Assembly: GCA_045599325.1 (NCBI GenBank)
Contig: JAZRVT010000031.1
Coordinates: forward strand, 62,001-126,000
Direction: 5' to 3'
Length of the DNA: 64,000 bases
From: Cacconaster sp045599325
Lineage (GTDB): Bacteria > Bacteroidota > Bacteroidia > Bacteroidales > UBA932
The position numbers and the translations under genes are program-made. The notes under the pieces are model-generated. The model had not been told where the DNA came from, did no database searches, and was given only the letters and a program-made list of their open reading frames with translations. This document shows, piece after piece, positions 52,430 to 60,381 of the stretch; the stretch's first letter is position 1; each line of letters begins with the position of its first letter.

Positions 52430-52815
52430 CCTGCTATCGCATCAATCTCAACAAGAGCGCCTTTCGGAAGGGCGGCCACCTGGAAGCAGACGCGTGCCGG
52501 CTTGCTGCCAGGGAAGAACTCTGCATAGACAGCATTCATAGCGGCGAAGTCGCCCATATTCTGAAGAAGCACGCAGGTTTTGGCCACATTGTCCGGTCCC
52601 AGGCCGGCAGCCTCAAGGATTGCCATTACGTTGGTCAGTGACTGGCGGGTCTGAGCCTCGATTCCTTCCGGGATGCTGCCTGTGACAGGGTTGACAGGGA
52701 GCTGTCCGGAGACGTACAGAGTGCCGTTCAGCATAACAGCCTGAGAATAAGGTCCGATGGCAGCCGGGGCCTGCGGTGTTGAGATAATCTTGTCCATTTC
52801 TTTAGGTATTGTCAT
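52426..52815 (-). CDS. ridA: RidA-family enamine/imine deaminase
   Basis: 129 aa. Hydrolyses reactive enamines and imines made by PLP enzymes. The family core is IGPYSQAVMLNGTLYVSGQLP (about 20-40), with the catalytic Arg in ARVCFQVAALPKGALVEIDAIA (about 107-128). An alternative start, MDKIIST, lies six codons downstream. A TATATTTG box at 52826-52833 precedes it. It is oddly placed as the first gene ahead of two exporters; a functional link is not obvious. Confidence 0.92.
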   Translation of the reverse strand: MTIPKEMDKIISTPQAPAAIGPYSQAVMLNGTLYVSGQLPVNPVTGSIPEGIEAQTRQSLTNVMAILEAAGLGPDNVAKTCVLLQNMGDFAAMNAVYAEFFPGSKPARVCFQVAALPKGALVEIDAIAG

Positions 52816-52825
52816 CTATATCCTG

Positions 52826-52833
52826 CAAATATA
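52826..52833 (-). promoter_or_regulatory. -7 box (TATATTTG) of the RidA-MMPL-MFS gene run
   Basis: The minus strand reads TATATTTG, 10 nt before the first ATG of ridA. No exact -33 is seen. A divergent TAACTTCG at 52857-52864 may serve the ABC-F gene on the other strand. Confidence 0.55.
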
Positions 52834-52878
52834 ACAAATAAAACCCGGAAATTCGCTAACTTCGCCCGCTGAAAACCG

Positions 52879-54648
52879 ATGCCGTCATATCTTCAGATAG
52901 AGAACATCTCGAAATCCTACGGGCCCAAGGTCCTCTTCGAGAATATCGCCTTCAACATCAATGAAGGAGACAAGATTGCTCTGATTGCACCGAACGGCAC
53001 CGGCAAGACCTCCCTGCTCAAGATTCTTGCGGGCAAGGACAAGTCAGACAGCGGCGGCAGCATCAAATTCCTCCGCGACGTCAGGATATCTTTCCTCGAA
53101 CAGGAATATGACTTCAACCCCGGGCTGACGGTGTGGCAGCAGCTCTTCCCTGAAGGCTCAAAGGCCGACTTCGACCTTGAGCTCCGCACAAAACGCTATC
53201 TTTCAGACCTCAAGCTGAGTCCGGACCAGCAGATGGGAAGCCTTTCCGGAGGTGAGGTCAAGCGTGTCGCCATCGCACAGATGCTCGCCTCGGACGCCGA
53301 TTTCCTGATAATGGACGAGCCGACCAACCATCTTGACGTAGATGCGATAGAATATCTCGAGAATTTTCTCAAGCGTTCGCGCTGCACCCTCTTTATGGTG
53401 ACCCACGACCGCTATTTCCTGGACCGCGTCTGCAACACAGTGATGGAGATGGACCACGGTTCCATATACATCTACCGCGGCGACTACGGGAACTATCTGG
53501 AAAAGCGCGCCGAAAGGATAGCCAACTACAACGCAGAGACGGACAAGGTACGCAACATACTCCGCAGGGAACTCGAATGGATGCACGCCACCCCCTGCGC
53601 CCGCAGCGGCAAGGCGAAATACCGCAAGCAGGCGTTCTGGGACCTCAAGGCCAGGGCGGACAGGACCTACACCACCCAGGAGGTGTCAATGGATGACCTG
53701 CGCTCCGGCACCAGGCTCGGCAGCAAGATAATCGACTGCAAGGACCTGAGCTTCTCTTACCGCGGGCCGGACGGAGAGCTCAGACCGGTTGTCAGCCATT
53801 TCACATACAATTTCCAGCGCTGCGAGCGGGTGGGCATTGTCGGCGCCAACGGTATCGGCAAGAGCACATTCCTGAGCCTGCTGCTTGGAGAGGCTGTCCG
53901 CGACGGGGCCGTGCTCTCAGGTGCTGTCGAGAGAGGCGAATCCGTCAAGGCTGGCTGGTACCGCCAGACAGGAATGGAGTTCGACAGCGACGAGACTGTG
54001 CTCGACATTGTGCCGAACACCTATCTCCTGGGCAAGTTCCTCTTCCCGCACGATATGTACTACACCCCTGTCAGCCGCCTTTCAGGAGGCGAAAAGCGCC
54101 GTCTTTACCTGCTGACAGTGCTGATGCAGGAGCCGAACCTGCTGGTGCTCGACGAGCCGACCAACGACCTGGACATCGTGACCCTCAACATTCTTGAAGA
54201 GTATCTGCTCGATTTCAAGGGCACGCTTGTGATAGTGACCCACGACCGCCATTTCCTCGACCGCCTCGTGGACCATCTGCTGGTCTTCTGCGGCGACGGG
54301 CAGATCAAGGACTTCATCGGCGGATATACCGAATACCGCTCGTTTATGTCAGACCTCGAGGAAGAGAGACGGCGCGAGGAGAGAAAGAGCGCAGAGAAGT
54401 CCGTCCCAAGGGTCAAACCCGCTCAGAGCGGTCCGAAGAAACTGTCCTACAAGGAGAAGCGGGAACTCGAGTCACTGGAGGCCAGGATCACTTCGCTTGA
54501 AGAAGAGAAGGCCGGACTTGAGGCGCTGCTTGCCGGCGGCACAGCGGATTATGCCGCCATTACCTCGGCCTCCGCACGGTATGCGGAATTGAAAGAGGAA
54601 CTCGACACAGCGGAGATGCGCTGGCTCGAGCTTTCAGAGGACTTATAA
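52879..54648 (+). CDS. ABC-F family ATPase (Uup-like)
   Basis: 589 aa, soluble, two ATP-binding domains. Domain 1: Walker A APNGTGKTS (37-45), signature LSGGEVKR, Walker B FLIMDEPTNHLD. Domain 2: Walker A GANGIGKST, signature LSGGEKRR, Walker B LLVLDEPTNDLD. A charged linker joins them (about 215-265), and a C-terminal coiled coil rich in Glu/Lys (about 500-589) resembles Uup. ABC-F proteins act on ribosomes or, for Uup, also on DNA intermediates. No sign of an antibiotic-resistance subtype can be read. A DMT transporter gene follows after 10 nt. Confidence 0.92.
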   Translation: MPSYLQIENISKSYGPKVLFENIAFNINEGDKIALIAPNGTGKTSLLKILAGKDKSDSGGSIKFLRDVRISFLEQEYDFNPGLTVWQQLFPEGSKADFDLELRTKRYLSDLKLSPDQQMGSLSGGEVKRVAIAQMLASDADFLIMDEPTNHLDVDAIEYLENFLKRSRCTLFMVTHDRYFLDRVCNTVMEMDHGSIYIYRGDYGNYLEKRAERIANYNAETDKVRNILRRELEWMHATPCARSGKAKYRKQAFWDLKARADRTYTTQEVSMDDLRSGTRLGSKIIDCKDLSFSYRGPDGELRPVVSHFTYNFQRCERVGIVGANGIGKSTFLSLLLGEAVRDGAVLSGAVERGESVKAGWYRQTGMEFDSDETVLDIVPNTYLLGKFLFPHDMYYTPVSRLSGGEKRRLYLLTVLMQEPNLLVLDEPTNDLDIVTLNILEEYLLDFKGTLVIVTHDRHFLDRLVDHLLVFCGDGQIKDFIGGYTEYRSFMSDLEEERRREERKSAEKSVPRVKPAQSGPKKLSYKEKRELESLEARITSLEEEKAGLEALLAGGTADYAAITSASARYAELKEELDTAEMRWLELSEDL

Positions 54649-54658
54649 GGATTTTCAG

Positions 54659-55576
54659 ATGACACCTTTCCAGAGCAAAACACCCACAGCCAGGGCACTG
54701 ATCGCAGCCATCTTCACAGTGGCGGTCTGGGCCGAGACTTTCATCTCCAGCAAGCTCCTGCTCGGCAACGGTCTGATGCCTGCCGACATCTTCTTCTTCC
54801 GCTTCCTGCTGGCCTACTGCTGCATCTGGTTCATCTCTCCGAAACGGCTCTTCGCCGGCAGTCTGAAGGATGAAGTGAAGCTCGCGCTTCTCGGCGTCAC
54901 CGGCGGGTCGCTCTATTTCCTGACCGAGAACACCGCTCTGAAGTTATCCACAGCCACCAATGTATCGATACTGCTCCAGGGCACACCGATAATCACTGCG
55001 ATCCTTGTGGCGCTCTTCTACCGCGACGAGCGGATGAACGGCCGCCAGATCGCAGGTTCCGTCATAGCCTTCATAGGAATGGTGCTGGTGGTGCTCAACG
55101 GACAGTTTGTGCTCCATCTCAACCCTGCCGGCGACGCCCTGGCGCTCTGCGCCTCCCTGACCTGGGGCTTCTATTCCTTGATAATGAGGAGTATGCGGGG
55201 GAAATACGACACCAGGTTCATCACCCGCAAGGTATTCTTCTACGGGCTGGTCACCATTCTGCCGTATTTCATCTTCGTAAGTCCCCTGAAACTTGACTGG
55301 CAGATTCTCTCACGCCCTGCTGTATGGGGCAACCTGCTCTACCTCGGGCTCGTGGCATCTATGCTCTGCTTCGTGCTCTGGAACTGGGTGCTCACGAAAC
55401 TGGGCACGGTAAGGGCCACCAACCTCCTTTACGGGCAGTGTTTCTTCGTGATGCTGATAGCTCACTTCGTCCTCGGCGAAAGGATTACCTGGATGGCCGT
55501 CATCGGCGCCGTCATACTGATCCTTGGAATGGTCACCGCTTCTTGGCAACAGTCCAGAGCAGATATCCGAAAATAA
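54659..55576 (+). CDS. EamA/DMT-family transporter
   Basis: 305 aa with about ten hydrophobic helices in two EamA repeats: the first is about 15-135, and the second begins near GDALALCASLTWGFYSLIMRSM. The typical repeat-end glycine/proline pattern is seen. Probably exports amino acids or metabolites; the substrate is unknown. It follows the ABC-F gene by 10 nt. Its 3' end overlaps the convergent gene by 44 nt. Confidence 0.88.
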   Translation: MTPFQSKTPTARALIAAIFTVAVWAETFISSKLLLGNGLMPADIFFFRFLLAYCCIWFISPKRLFAGSLKDEVKLALLGVTGGSLYFLTENTALKLSTATNVSILLQGTPIITAILVALFYRDERMNGRQIAGSVIAFIGMVLVVLNGQFVLHLNPAGDALALCASLTWGFYSLIMRSMRGKYDTRFITRKVFFYGLVTILPYFIFVSPLKLDWQILSRPAVWGNLLYLGLVASMLCFVLWNWVLTKLGTVRATNLLYGQCFFVMLIAHFVLGERITWMAVIGAVILILGMVTASWQQSRADIRK

Positions 55577-56051
55577 TGAAGAGTCCGAGGCCGTAGAGCT
55601 TCGGAGAGACGGCTGTGAGGACAGACGCCAGCAGCAGAAGCCCCATCACCTTGAAGGCAAGCTGCTTGGTCTCCGGCATAGCGCCCCACGCGAATTTCGC
55701 ACGGCTCCTGAATGTGCTCCATTTTTCTGACAGCCTGCTGATGGTCCTGCCGTTGCCGTCCACATATTCAGCCTTGAGCGGTTTCTGCTTCCTGACCTTT
55801 ACCGAAACCTGACAGGTGGCGGACTTGTTGTCAGCATCTGTGGCAGTGACTGTCATTCTGGCCTTCCCGTCCGCACGGACCAGTTTCAGTTTCTTCGAGC
55901 CCGAAAGCGCTATCGGGCTGGTCGTGGCGTTATAGCCGTTGTCGATTGTCAGCTGCGCCGAACTGGCATTCCTGCAGTTCCAGCTCACTTCCACGATGTC
56001 GCCTTCGGTGACTGTTTTACGGTTGATGTTGAGTGATATCTGTGGTTTCAT
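55533..56051 (-). CDS. Ig-like-fold protein with C-terminal membrane anchor, function unknown
   Basis: 172 aa. Residues 1-88 form an Ig-like or cadherin-like beta sandwich (VTEGDIVEVSWNCRNASSAQLTIDNGYN, ... MTVTATDADNKSATCQVSVKV). Two hydrophobic segments near the C-terminus (about 132-148 and 150-166) end in KKR. No signal peptide is visible, so the Ig-like part may face the cytoplasm. It overlaps the end of the EamA gene by 44 nt, tail to tail. Confidence 0.7.
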   Translation of the reverse strand: MKPQISLNINRKTVTEGDIVEVSWNCRNASSAQLTIDNGYNATTSPIALSGSKKLKLVRADGKARMTVTATDADNKSATCQVSVKVRKQKPLKAEYVDGNGRTISRLSEKWSTFRSRAKFAWGAMPETKQLAFKVMGLLLLASVLTAVSPKLYGLGLFIIFGYLLWTVAKKR

Positions 56052-56157
56052 ACTTCTTGATATTTGTGCGGCTTCCCTTAGGGCAAAAATGATTCCGCAA
56101 CAGGAACGGCTGACACGGCGTCATTGTGTGAGGGTTCTGCCGAATCGTATTAATTGC

Positions 56158-56165
56158 TATATTTG
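56158..56165 (+). promoter_or_regulatory. -7 box (TATATTTG) 5 nt from the YdcF-like start codon
   Basis: TATATTTG, then TAGAT, then the ATG at 56171. The mRNA is probably leaderless or nearly so. Confidence 0.55.
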
Positions 56166-56170
56166 TAGAT

Positions 56171-57382
56171 ATGAAATTCAGATTCTTATTGGTAGCAACA
56201 GCAGCGGCGGCACTCTCCTGCATATTATGCGGAAGCAGGCGGATGGACTGCGTTGCAGAGAAAAACTATCCTATGACATACGCCCTCTGCTGCGGAGGGG
56301 CGGCTGAGATATGCAGTGCTGACGACGCGCTCAGGACACTGGCCGAATCGAAGAGACGCGCCCTGGAGAATGCCGGGTCCGGAGAGGAAGCCGTTCTCCC
56401 GGTGCTCTGGTCGGAGTCGGAGATCAAGGCCGCAGCAGCGCGTCTTTCCGCCCTCTGTTCTCCTGAAAACGCACTCGGCAAAGCCGTGGCCGCCATGCGC
56501 GCCCGTGGTGCATATTTCCTTTATGACGGTCTTTCTGACAAGGAGTTCATCGCCGAGGCTTTCTGTCAGGATGCCGAAGGAATGAACAAGGCGCTGTCAA
56601 TCTACGCTCTCGGCACCGGCTGCCTATATCCGTCCATTGACTCCGTATCGTTCGACGTACGGTCACAGGACTTCAGGGATATACAGAATTATATAAACTT
56701 CAATCTCCTTAAAGAAACGGAGGGAAGCGGTCTCTTCTTCGACATACCTCTCAAGGCGGCAATGAAATATATGGAAGCGTCGGAGCGCGACGAGGCCTCT
56801 GACTTCGAGCCTCTTGCAGAGGGAGAGAACTGGGCTGCCACGATTGCCGCCCGCCAAACCGAATGGAGTTCATACCCTTATTCAGCCATTCTCGTGCTGG
56901 GATGCGGTCCTGAAGTGCCGGGCCAGCCGCTTGACCCGTACGGCCGGCTCAGGACAGAATATGCAGCTCTGCTGTACCGTGAAGGCAAAGCCCCGTTCAT
57001 CATCGTGAGCGGAGGCCGCGTCCACCCGCGCAAGACCAGATTCATCGAAGCGGTGGAGATGAAACGCTATCTGGTCGAGGAGTGCGGAATCCCCGGCTCC
57101 GCCGTTTTCATCGACCCTCACGCAAGGCATACCACCTCAAACTTGCGCAACGCCTCCAGGATTATGGCCAGGGCCGGGTTCCCGATGGAACGCAAGGCTC
57201 TGGTCACATCAGGCAAATCGCATATAGACTATCTCACCACAGAAAGGTTCACCGCACTCTGCAAGAAGACTATGTGGATTGTGCCGTTCACTCCCGGAGA
57301 AAGGCTGAACGACCGGGAGCTGGAGTTCACACCTTCTGTCTCCTCCCTGCAATGCTGCCCGCTCGACCCTCTGGATCCGTAG
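56171..57382 (+). CDS. YdcF/ElyC-like (DUF218) envelope protein with long N-terminal domain
   Basis: 403 aa. The N-terminus MKFRFLLVATAAAALSCILC is a secretion signal, perhaps a lipoprotein (Cys17 or Cys20). A helical domain (about 40-225) has no named family. The C-terminal DUF218 domain (about 235-375) has SAILVLGCGPEVPG, GRLRTEYAALLYREGKAPFIIVSGG and HTTSNLRNASRIM, matching YdcF/SanA/ElyC proteins. The latter act in the cell envelope, some on undecaprenyl-phosphate-linked carriers; the exact role is unsettled. A GH78 gene follows 47 nt later on the same strand. Confidence 0.8.
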   Translation: MKFRFLLVATAAAALSCILCGSRRMDCVAEKNYPMTYALCCGGAAEICSADDALRTLAESKRRALENAGSGEEAVLPVLWSESEIKAAAARLSALCSPENALGKAVAAMRARGAYFLYDGLSDKEFIAEAFCQDAEGMNKALSIYALGTGCLYPSIDSVSFDVRSQDFRDIQNYINFNLLKETEGSGLFFDIPLKAAMKYMEASERDEASDFEPLAEGENWAATIAARQTEWSSYPYSAILVLGCGPEVPGQPLDPYGRLRTEYAALLYREGKAPFIIVSGGRVHPRKTRFIEAVEMKRYLVEECGIPGSAVFIDPHARHTTSNLRNASRIMARAGFPMERKALVTSGKSHIDYLTTERFTALCKKTMWIVPFTPGERLNDRELEFTPSVSSLQCCPLDPLDP

Positions 57383-57429
57383 AGAGAATTCTTTTGAAAA
57401 CCGATTTGCCAGAAACACCTTAACTTCAT

Positions 57430-59598
57430 ATGAAACACTTCTGCACTCTTCTTGCCGCCCTTGTCCTGGCAATGATGCCGGCTGGGGCTTTCGAATGGAA
57501 GGCCGAATGGATAACCATCGAACGCTGCCACAGCGCGGCCAACACCTGGATAGCTTTCCGTACCACAGAGAACATAGCCGCAGTTCCCGAATCGGTGACC
57601 GCACGCATCGCCGCGGATTCCCGCTACTGGCTCTGGATCAACGGCGAGCCCGTTGTCCGCGAGGGTGGCCTCAAGAGAGGGCCGGCACCCGGCGCAGGAT
57701 ATTACGACAAGGTTGAGATCGCGCCATATCTCAAGTCCGGAGAAAACCATATCGCAGTGCTTGTATGGCACTTCGGACAGAACGGCTTCAGCCATCAGAA
57801 CAGCGGAACCGTGTCTCTCCTCTTCCAGGCCGAGGGAGACGGCGTCGAGATTCTCTCCAGCCGCCCGAACTGGCAGAGTTCAATCCACAGGGGATTCAGC
57901 ACCGTCAGACCGGAGACCAACTTCCGCCTCCCGGAGAGCAGCATACGCTATGATGCCGGTGCTTTCGACGAAGAGTGGATAAACGGGAAGGGCCGCTTCG
58001 GCGACGTAATAGAGCTCGGCATAAAGCCAGGCGCAGCGCCGATGGGCGCGCTCGTCGAAAGGCCGATACCGATGTGGAAGGATTACGGCATACGCAGCTA
58101 CACCTCCGTCACCCGCAACGGCGACGAATGGGCCTGCAGGCTTCCATACAACGCGCAGGTGCATCCTGTCCTCAAGGTCAAGGCCCCTGCCGGCAAGGTC
58201 ATCAGCATCTTCACCGACCACAAGGTTGTGACCGGGGAGCAGTGCGTCTGCGCCGAATACGTCACCCGCGAAGGGCTGCAGACCTTCGAGTGCTTCGACT
58301 GGATGAACGGCGAGACAGTGACCTATGTGATTCCTGATGAAGTGCAGGTGGAGGAGCTAAGCTACCGCGAGACTGGCTATGACACAGAGATCACCGGCTG
58401 GTTCCGCTGCGATGACGGATTCCTGAACGAGTACTGGCAGAAATCCGCGCGCACTCTCTGCGTCTGTATGCGTGACACCTATTACGACTGCCCGGACAGG
58501 GAGCGTGCGCAGTGGTGGGGCGACGAGGTCAACGAGATTGCGGAAGCATTCCAGATGCTGAGCCCGTCATCGGCGCTGCTGGGCCGCAAGGGCATAATGG
58601 AGCTTATATCGTGGCAGAAGAGCAACGGCGTGATGTACTCGCCGATACCGTGCGGCAACTGGTACCGCGAGCTGCCGATCCAGATCCTCGCCTCTGTGGG
58701 CTGGTTCGGAATCCGCGGCTGGTGGATGGGCAGCGGCGACGACACCATCATCCCTGCAGTCTATCCCGCAATCCACAACTATCTCCACGGAGTATGGCAG
58801 ACAGACAGCGACGGCCTGCCTCTCTACAGGAACGGCGAATGGGACTGGCCTGACGCAGGCGACAACTGCGACAAGCTCGCCCTCGTCGGACCGTGGTATT
58901 ACCTTGCACTGAAAGCCGAAGCGGAATTTGCCGAAAAAATTGGCAGGCACGCCGATGCCGCAGCTTCGCGGTATATGATGGAGAAACTGGCGGAATCATA
59001 CAACAGGCGCTTCTGGAAAGACGGCAGATACCGTTCCGACTCCTATACCGGCGCTGACGACGACCGTGTGCAGGCAATGGCCATCGTCTCCGGGCTCGCT
59101 TCCGAGGACAAGTATCCTGCTCTGGTGGAAGTCATCGACCGGGAGTATCACGCCACAACATATATGGAGAGATACGTGCTCGATGCCCTCTTCATCGCAG
59201 GCGAGCCGGACAAGGCGCTTGCCAGGATGAGGAAACTCTATCCGACCGTGATGAAGGATGACTGCAGCACCCTCTGGGAGCACTGGGACTGGTCCGGGAC
59301 CAGCAACCACGCCTGGACAGGCGGAGGAGCCATTGAACTCGGCAGCAGGGTAGCGGGCATAACACCGGTCGAGCCGGGCTACAGGGTCTTCAGGGTAAGC
59401 CCTCAGATGGGCTCGCTCAAGAAGGTCGAGGCTGGATTCGACACGGCCAGCGGCAAGATAGAGGTAGCGCTTGACCGCAGGGGCGGCCGCATAGACGCTG
59501 TCATCACAGTCCCGGAAGGCACCAGCGCCATTGTCCGCCCAGCAAAGGCAAAGTCAGACAAGACCCTCGGTCCGGGAGTGCACAAGGTGAGGCTGTAG
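57430..59598 (+). CDS. Glycoside hydrolase family 78-type alpha-L-rhamnosidase, secreted
   Basis: 722 aa with a signal peptide (about 1-20). An N-terminal beta-sandwich (about 22-130, WKAEWITIERCHSAANTWIAFRTTEN and WLWINGEPV) and a second beta domain lead to the (alpha/alpha)6 barrel. Barrel motifs are YYDCPDRERAQWWGDEVNEIAEAF (about 353-376), matching the GH78 acid block, and STLWEHWDWSGTSNHAWTGGG (about 615-635), which carries the second conserved Glu. The enzyme should release terminal L-rhamnose; a related unsaturated-sugar or other hexosidase activity is possible. Confidence 0.85.
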   Translation: MKHFCTLLAALVLAMMPAGAFEWKAEWITIERCHSAANTWIAFRTTENIAAVPESVTARIAADSRYWLWINGEPVVREGGLKRGPAPGAGYYDKVEIAPYLKSGENHIAVLVWHFGQNGFSHQNSGTVSLLFQAEGDGVEILSSRPNWQSSIHRGFSTVRPETNFRLPESSIRYDAGAFDEEWINGKGRFGDVIELGIKPGAAPMGALVERPIPMWKDYGIRSYTSVTRNGDEWACRLPYNAQVHPVLKVKAPAGKVISIFTDHKVVTGEQCVCAEYVTREGLQTFECFDWMNGETVTYVIPDEVQVEELSYRETGYDTEITGWFRCDDGFLNEYWQKSARTLCVCMRDTYYDCPDRERAQWWGDEVNEIAEAFQMLSPSSALLGRKGIMELISWQKSNGVMYSPIPCGNWYRELPIQILASVGWFGIRGWWMGSGDDTIIPAVYPAIHNYLHGVWQTDSDGLPLYRNGEWDWPDAGDNCDKLALVGPWYYLALKAEAEFAEKIGRHADAAASRYMMEKLAESYNRRFWKDGRYRSDSYTGADDDRVQAMAIVSGLASEDKYPALVEVIDREYHATTYMERYVLDALFIAGEPDKALARMRKLYPTVMKDDCSTLWEHWDWSGTSNHAWTGGGAIELGSRVAGITPVEPGYRVFRVSPQMGSLKKVEAGFDTASGKIEVALDRRGGRIDAVITVPEGTSAIVRPAKAKSDKTLGPGVHKVRL

Positions 59599-59637
59599 CC
59601 CACACTGAAGCCGGGCTTTGCGATGAACCCGGCAAAA

Positions 59638-59671
59638 AAAGAGAGGACGGCATTTCTGCCATCCTCTCTTT
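59638..59671. terminator. Bidirectional terminator between the GH78 gene and the DUF4295 gene
   Basis: A 15-position stem (one C-A mismatch): 59638-59652 with 59657-59671, loop TTTC. On the minus strand the stem is followed by TTTTTTT, so it is strong for the rpmB-rpmG-DUF4295 transcript. On the plus strand only TTT follows. A smaller GCCGGG/CCCGGC stem lies just beside it (59610-59633). Confidence 0.88.
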
Positions 59672-59691
59672 AATTTGTGAACCCTACTTTA

Positions 59692-59850
59692 TTACTTCTT
59701 GAAATAATCAGCAACTTCCTCAGTAGGTACAAGTTCTTCCTGGAATGCATAAGCACCTGTGCGCTCAGACTTGACCATCTTGATGCACTTCACGACATTC
59801 TTCAGGCTGGATTTGTCACCGCTAAATGTAGCGACCGCTTTCTTTGCCAT
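59692..59850 (-). CDS. DUF4295 small protein (Bacteroidetes ribosome-associated candidate)
   Basis: 52 aa, lysine-rich, beginning MAKKAVATFSGDKSSLKNVV and ending EEVADYFKK. The whole protein fits the DUF4295 family, found next to rpmG in Bacteroidetes. It is the third gene after rpmB and rpmG (17-nt gap) and shares the MAKK start of small ribosomal proteins. From memory, a Bacteroidetes-specific large-subunit protein was seen in a Flavobacterium ribosome; whether it is this family I cannot confirm here. ftsY, often the next gene in relatives, is not present; a terminator follows. Confidence 0.85.
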   Translation of the reverse strand: MAKKAVATFSGDKSSLKNVVKCIKMVKSERTGAYAFQEELVPTEEVADYFKK

Positions 59851-59867
59851 AGTATAATAAAGTTAAG

Positions 59868-60050
59868 TTATTTGATCTCTTTGTGAACGGTGTACTTCTT
59901 GAGGTACGGATTATACTTCTTGAGCTCCATACGCTCAGGAGTGTTCTTCTTGTTCTTGGTGGTGATATACCTTGAGATACCGGGAACGCCGCTTTCGCGC
60001 TGCTCTGTGCACTCGAGGATTACCTGAACTCTGTTACCTTTCTTTGCCAT
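59868..60050 (-). CDS. rpmG: 50S ribosomal protein L33
   Basis: 60 aa. MAKKGNRVQVILECTEQRES and GISRYITTKNKKNTPERMELKKYNP are the L33 pattern. The zinc-binding Cys pairs of some L33 proteins are absent, so this is a zinc-independent form (a single Cys at 14). It lies 10 nt after rpmB. Confidence 0.95.
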   Translation of the reverse strand: MAKKGNRVQVILECTEQRESGVPGISRYITTKNKKNTPERMELKKYNPYLKKYTVHKEIK

Positions 60051-60060
60051 AGCCGTAAAA

Positions 60061-60303
60061 TTAGACGATGTTAATCAAACCTTTCTCCCTTGAAACCTTG
60101 AGAGTTTCTGCGAGACCGTTCTTGTAGATGGTCTTCATACCCTTGCAGGAGACTTTGAGAGTTATGTACCTCTGCTCTTCCTCTGACCAGAATCTCTTGG
60201 TCTTGAGGTTCGGAGCGAACTCACGCTTTGTGCGTCTCTTGGAATGGGAAACATTGTTTCCAATCATTCTCTTCTTACCTGTTACTTGACAGACACGTGC
60301 CAT
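60061..60303 (-). CDS. rpmB: 50S ribosomal protein L28
   Basis: 80 aa. MARVCQVTGKKRMIGNNVSH, the signature start of L28, then RTKREFAPNLKTKRFWSEEEQRYITLKVS and a basic C-terminal helix. First gene of the rpmB-rpmG-DUF4295 set, with its own promoter at 60341-60372. Confidence 0.96.
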   Translation of the reverse strand: MARVCQVTGKKRMIGNNVSHSKRRTKREFAPNLKTKRFWSEEEQRYITLKVSCKGMKTIYKNGLAETLKVSREKGLINIV

Positions 60304-60340
60304 TGTATATCTACTTTTATATTATTTTCCAAAGGGGCTG

Positions 60341-60372
60341 CAAATATCTTGATTTTTATTTAAAAAACCAAA
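60341..60372 (-). promoter_or_regulatory. Promoter of rpmB-rpmG-DUF4295 (TTTG-N20-GATATTTG)
   Basis: On the minus strand, TTTG (60369-60372), 20 nt, then GATATTTG (60341-60348), one base off TAnnTTTG. The leader to the rpmB ATG is about 35 nt. The surrounding sequence is very AT-rich, in contrast to the coding DNA. Confidence 0.6.
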
Positions 60373-60381
60373 TAAAATTTC

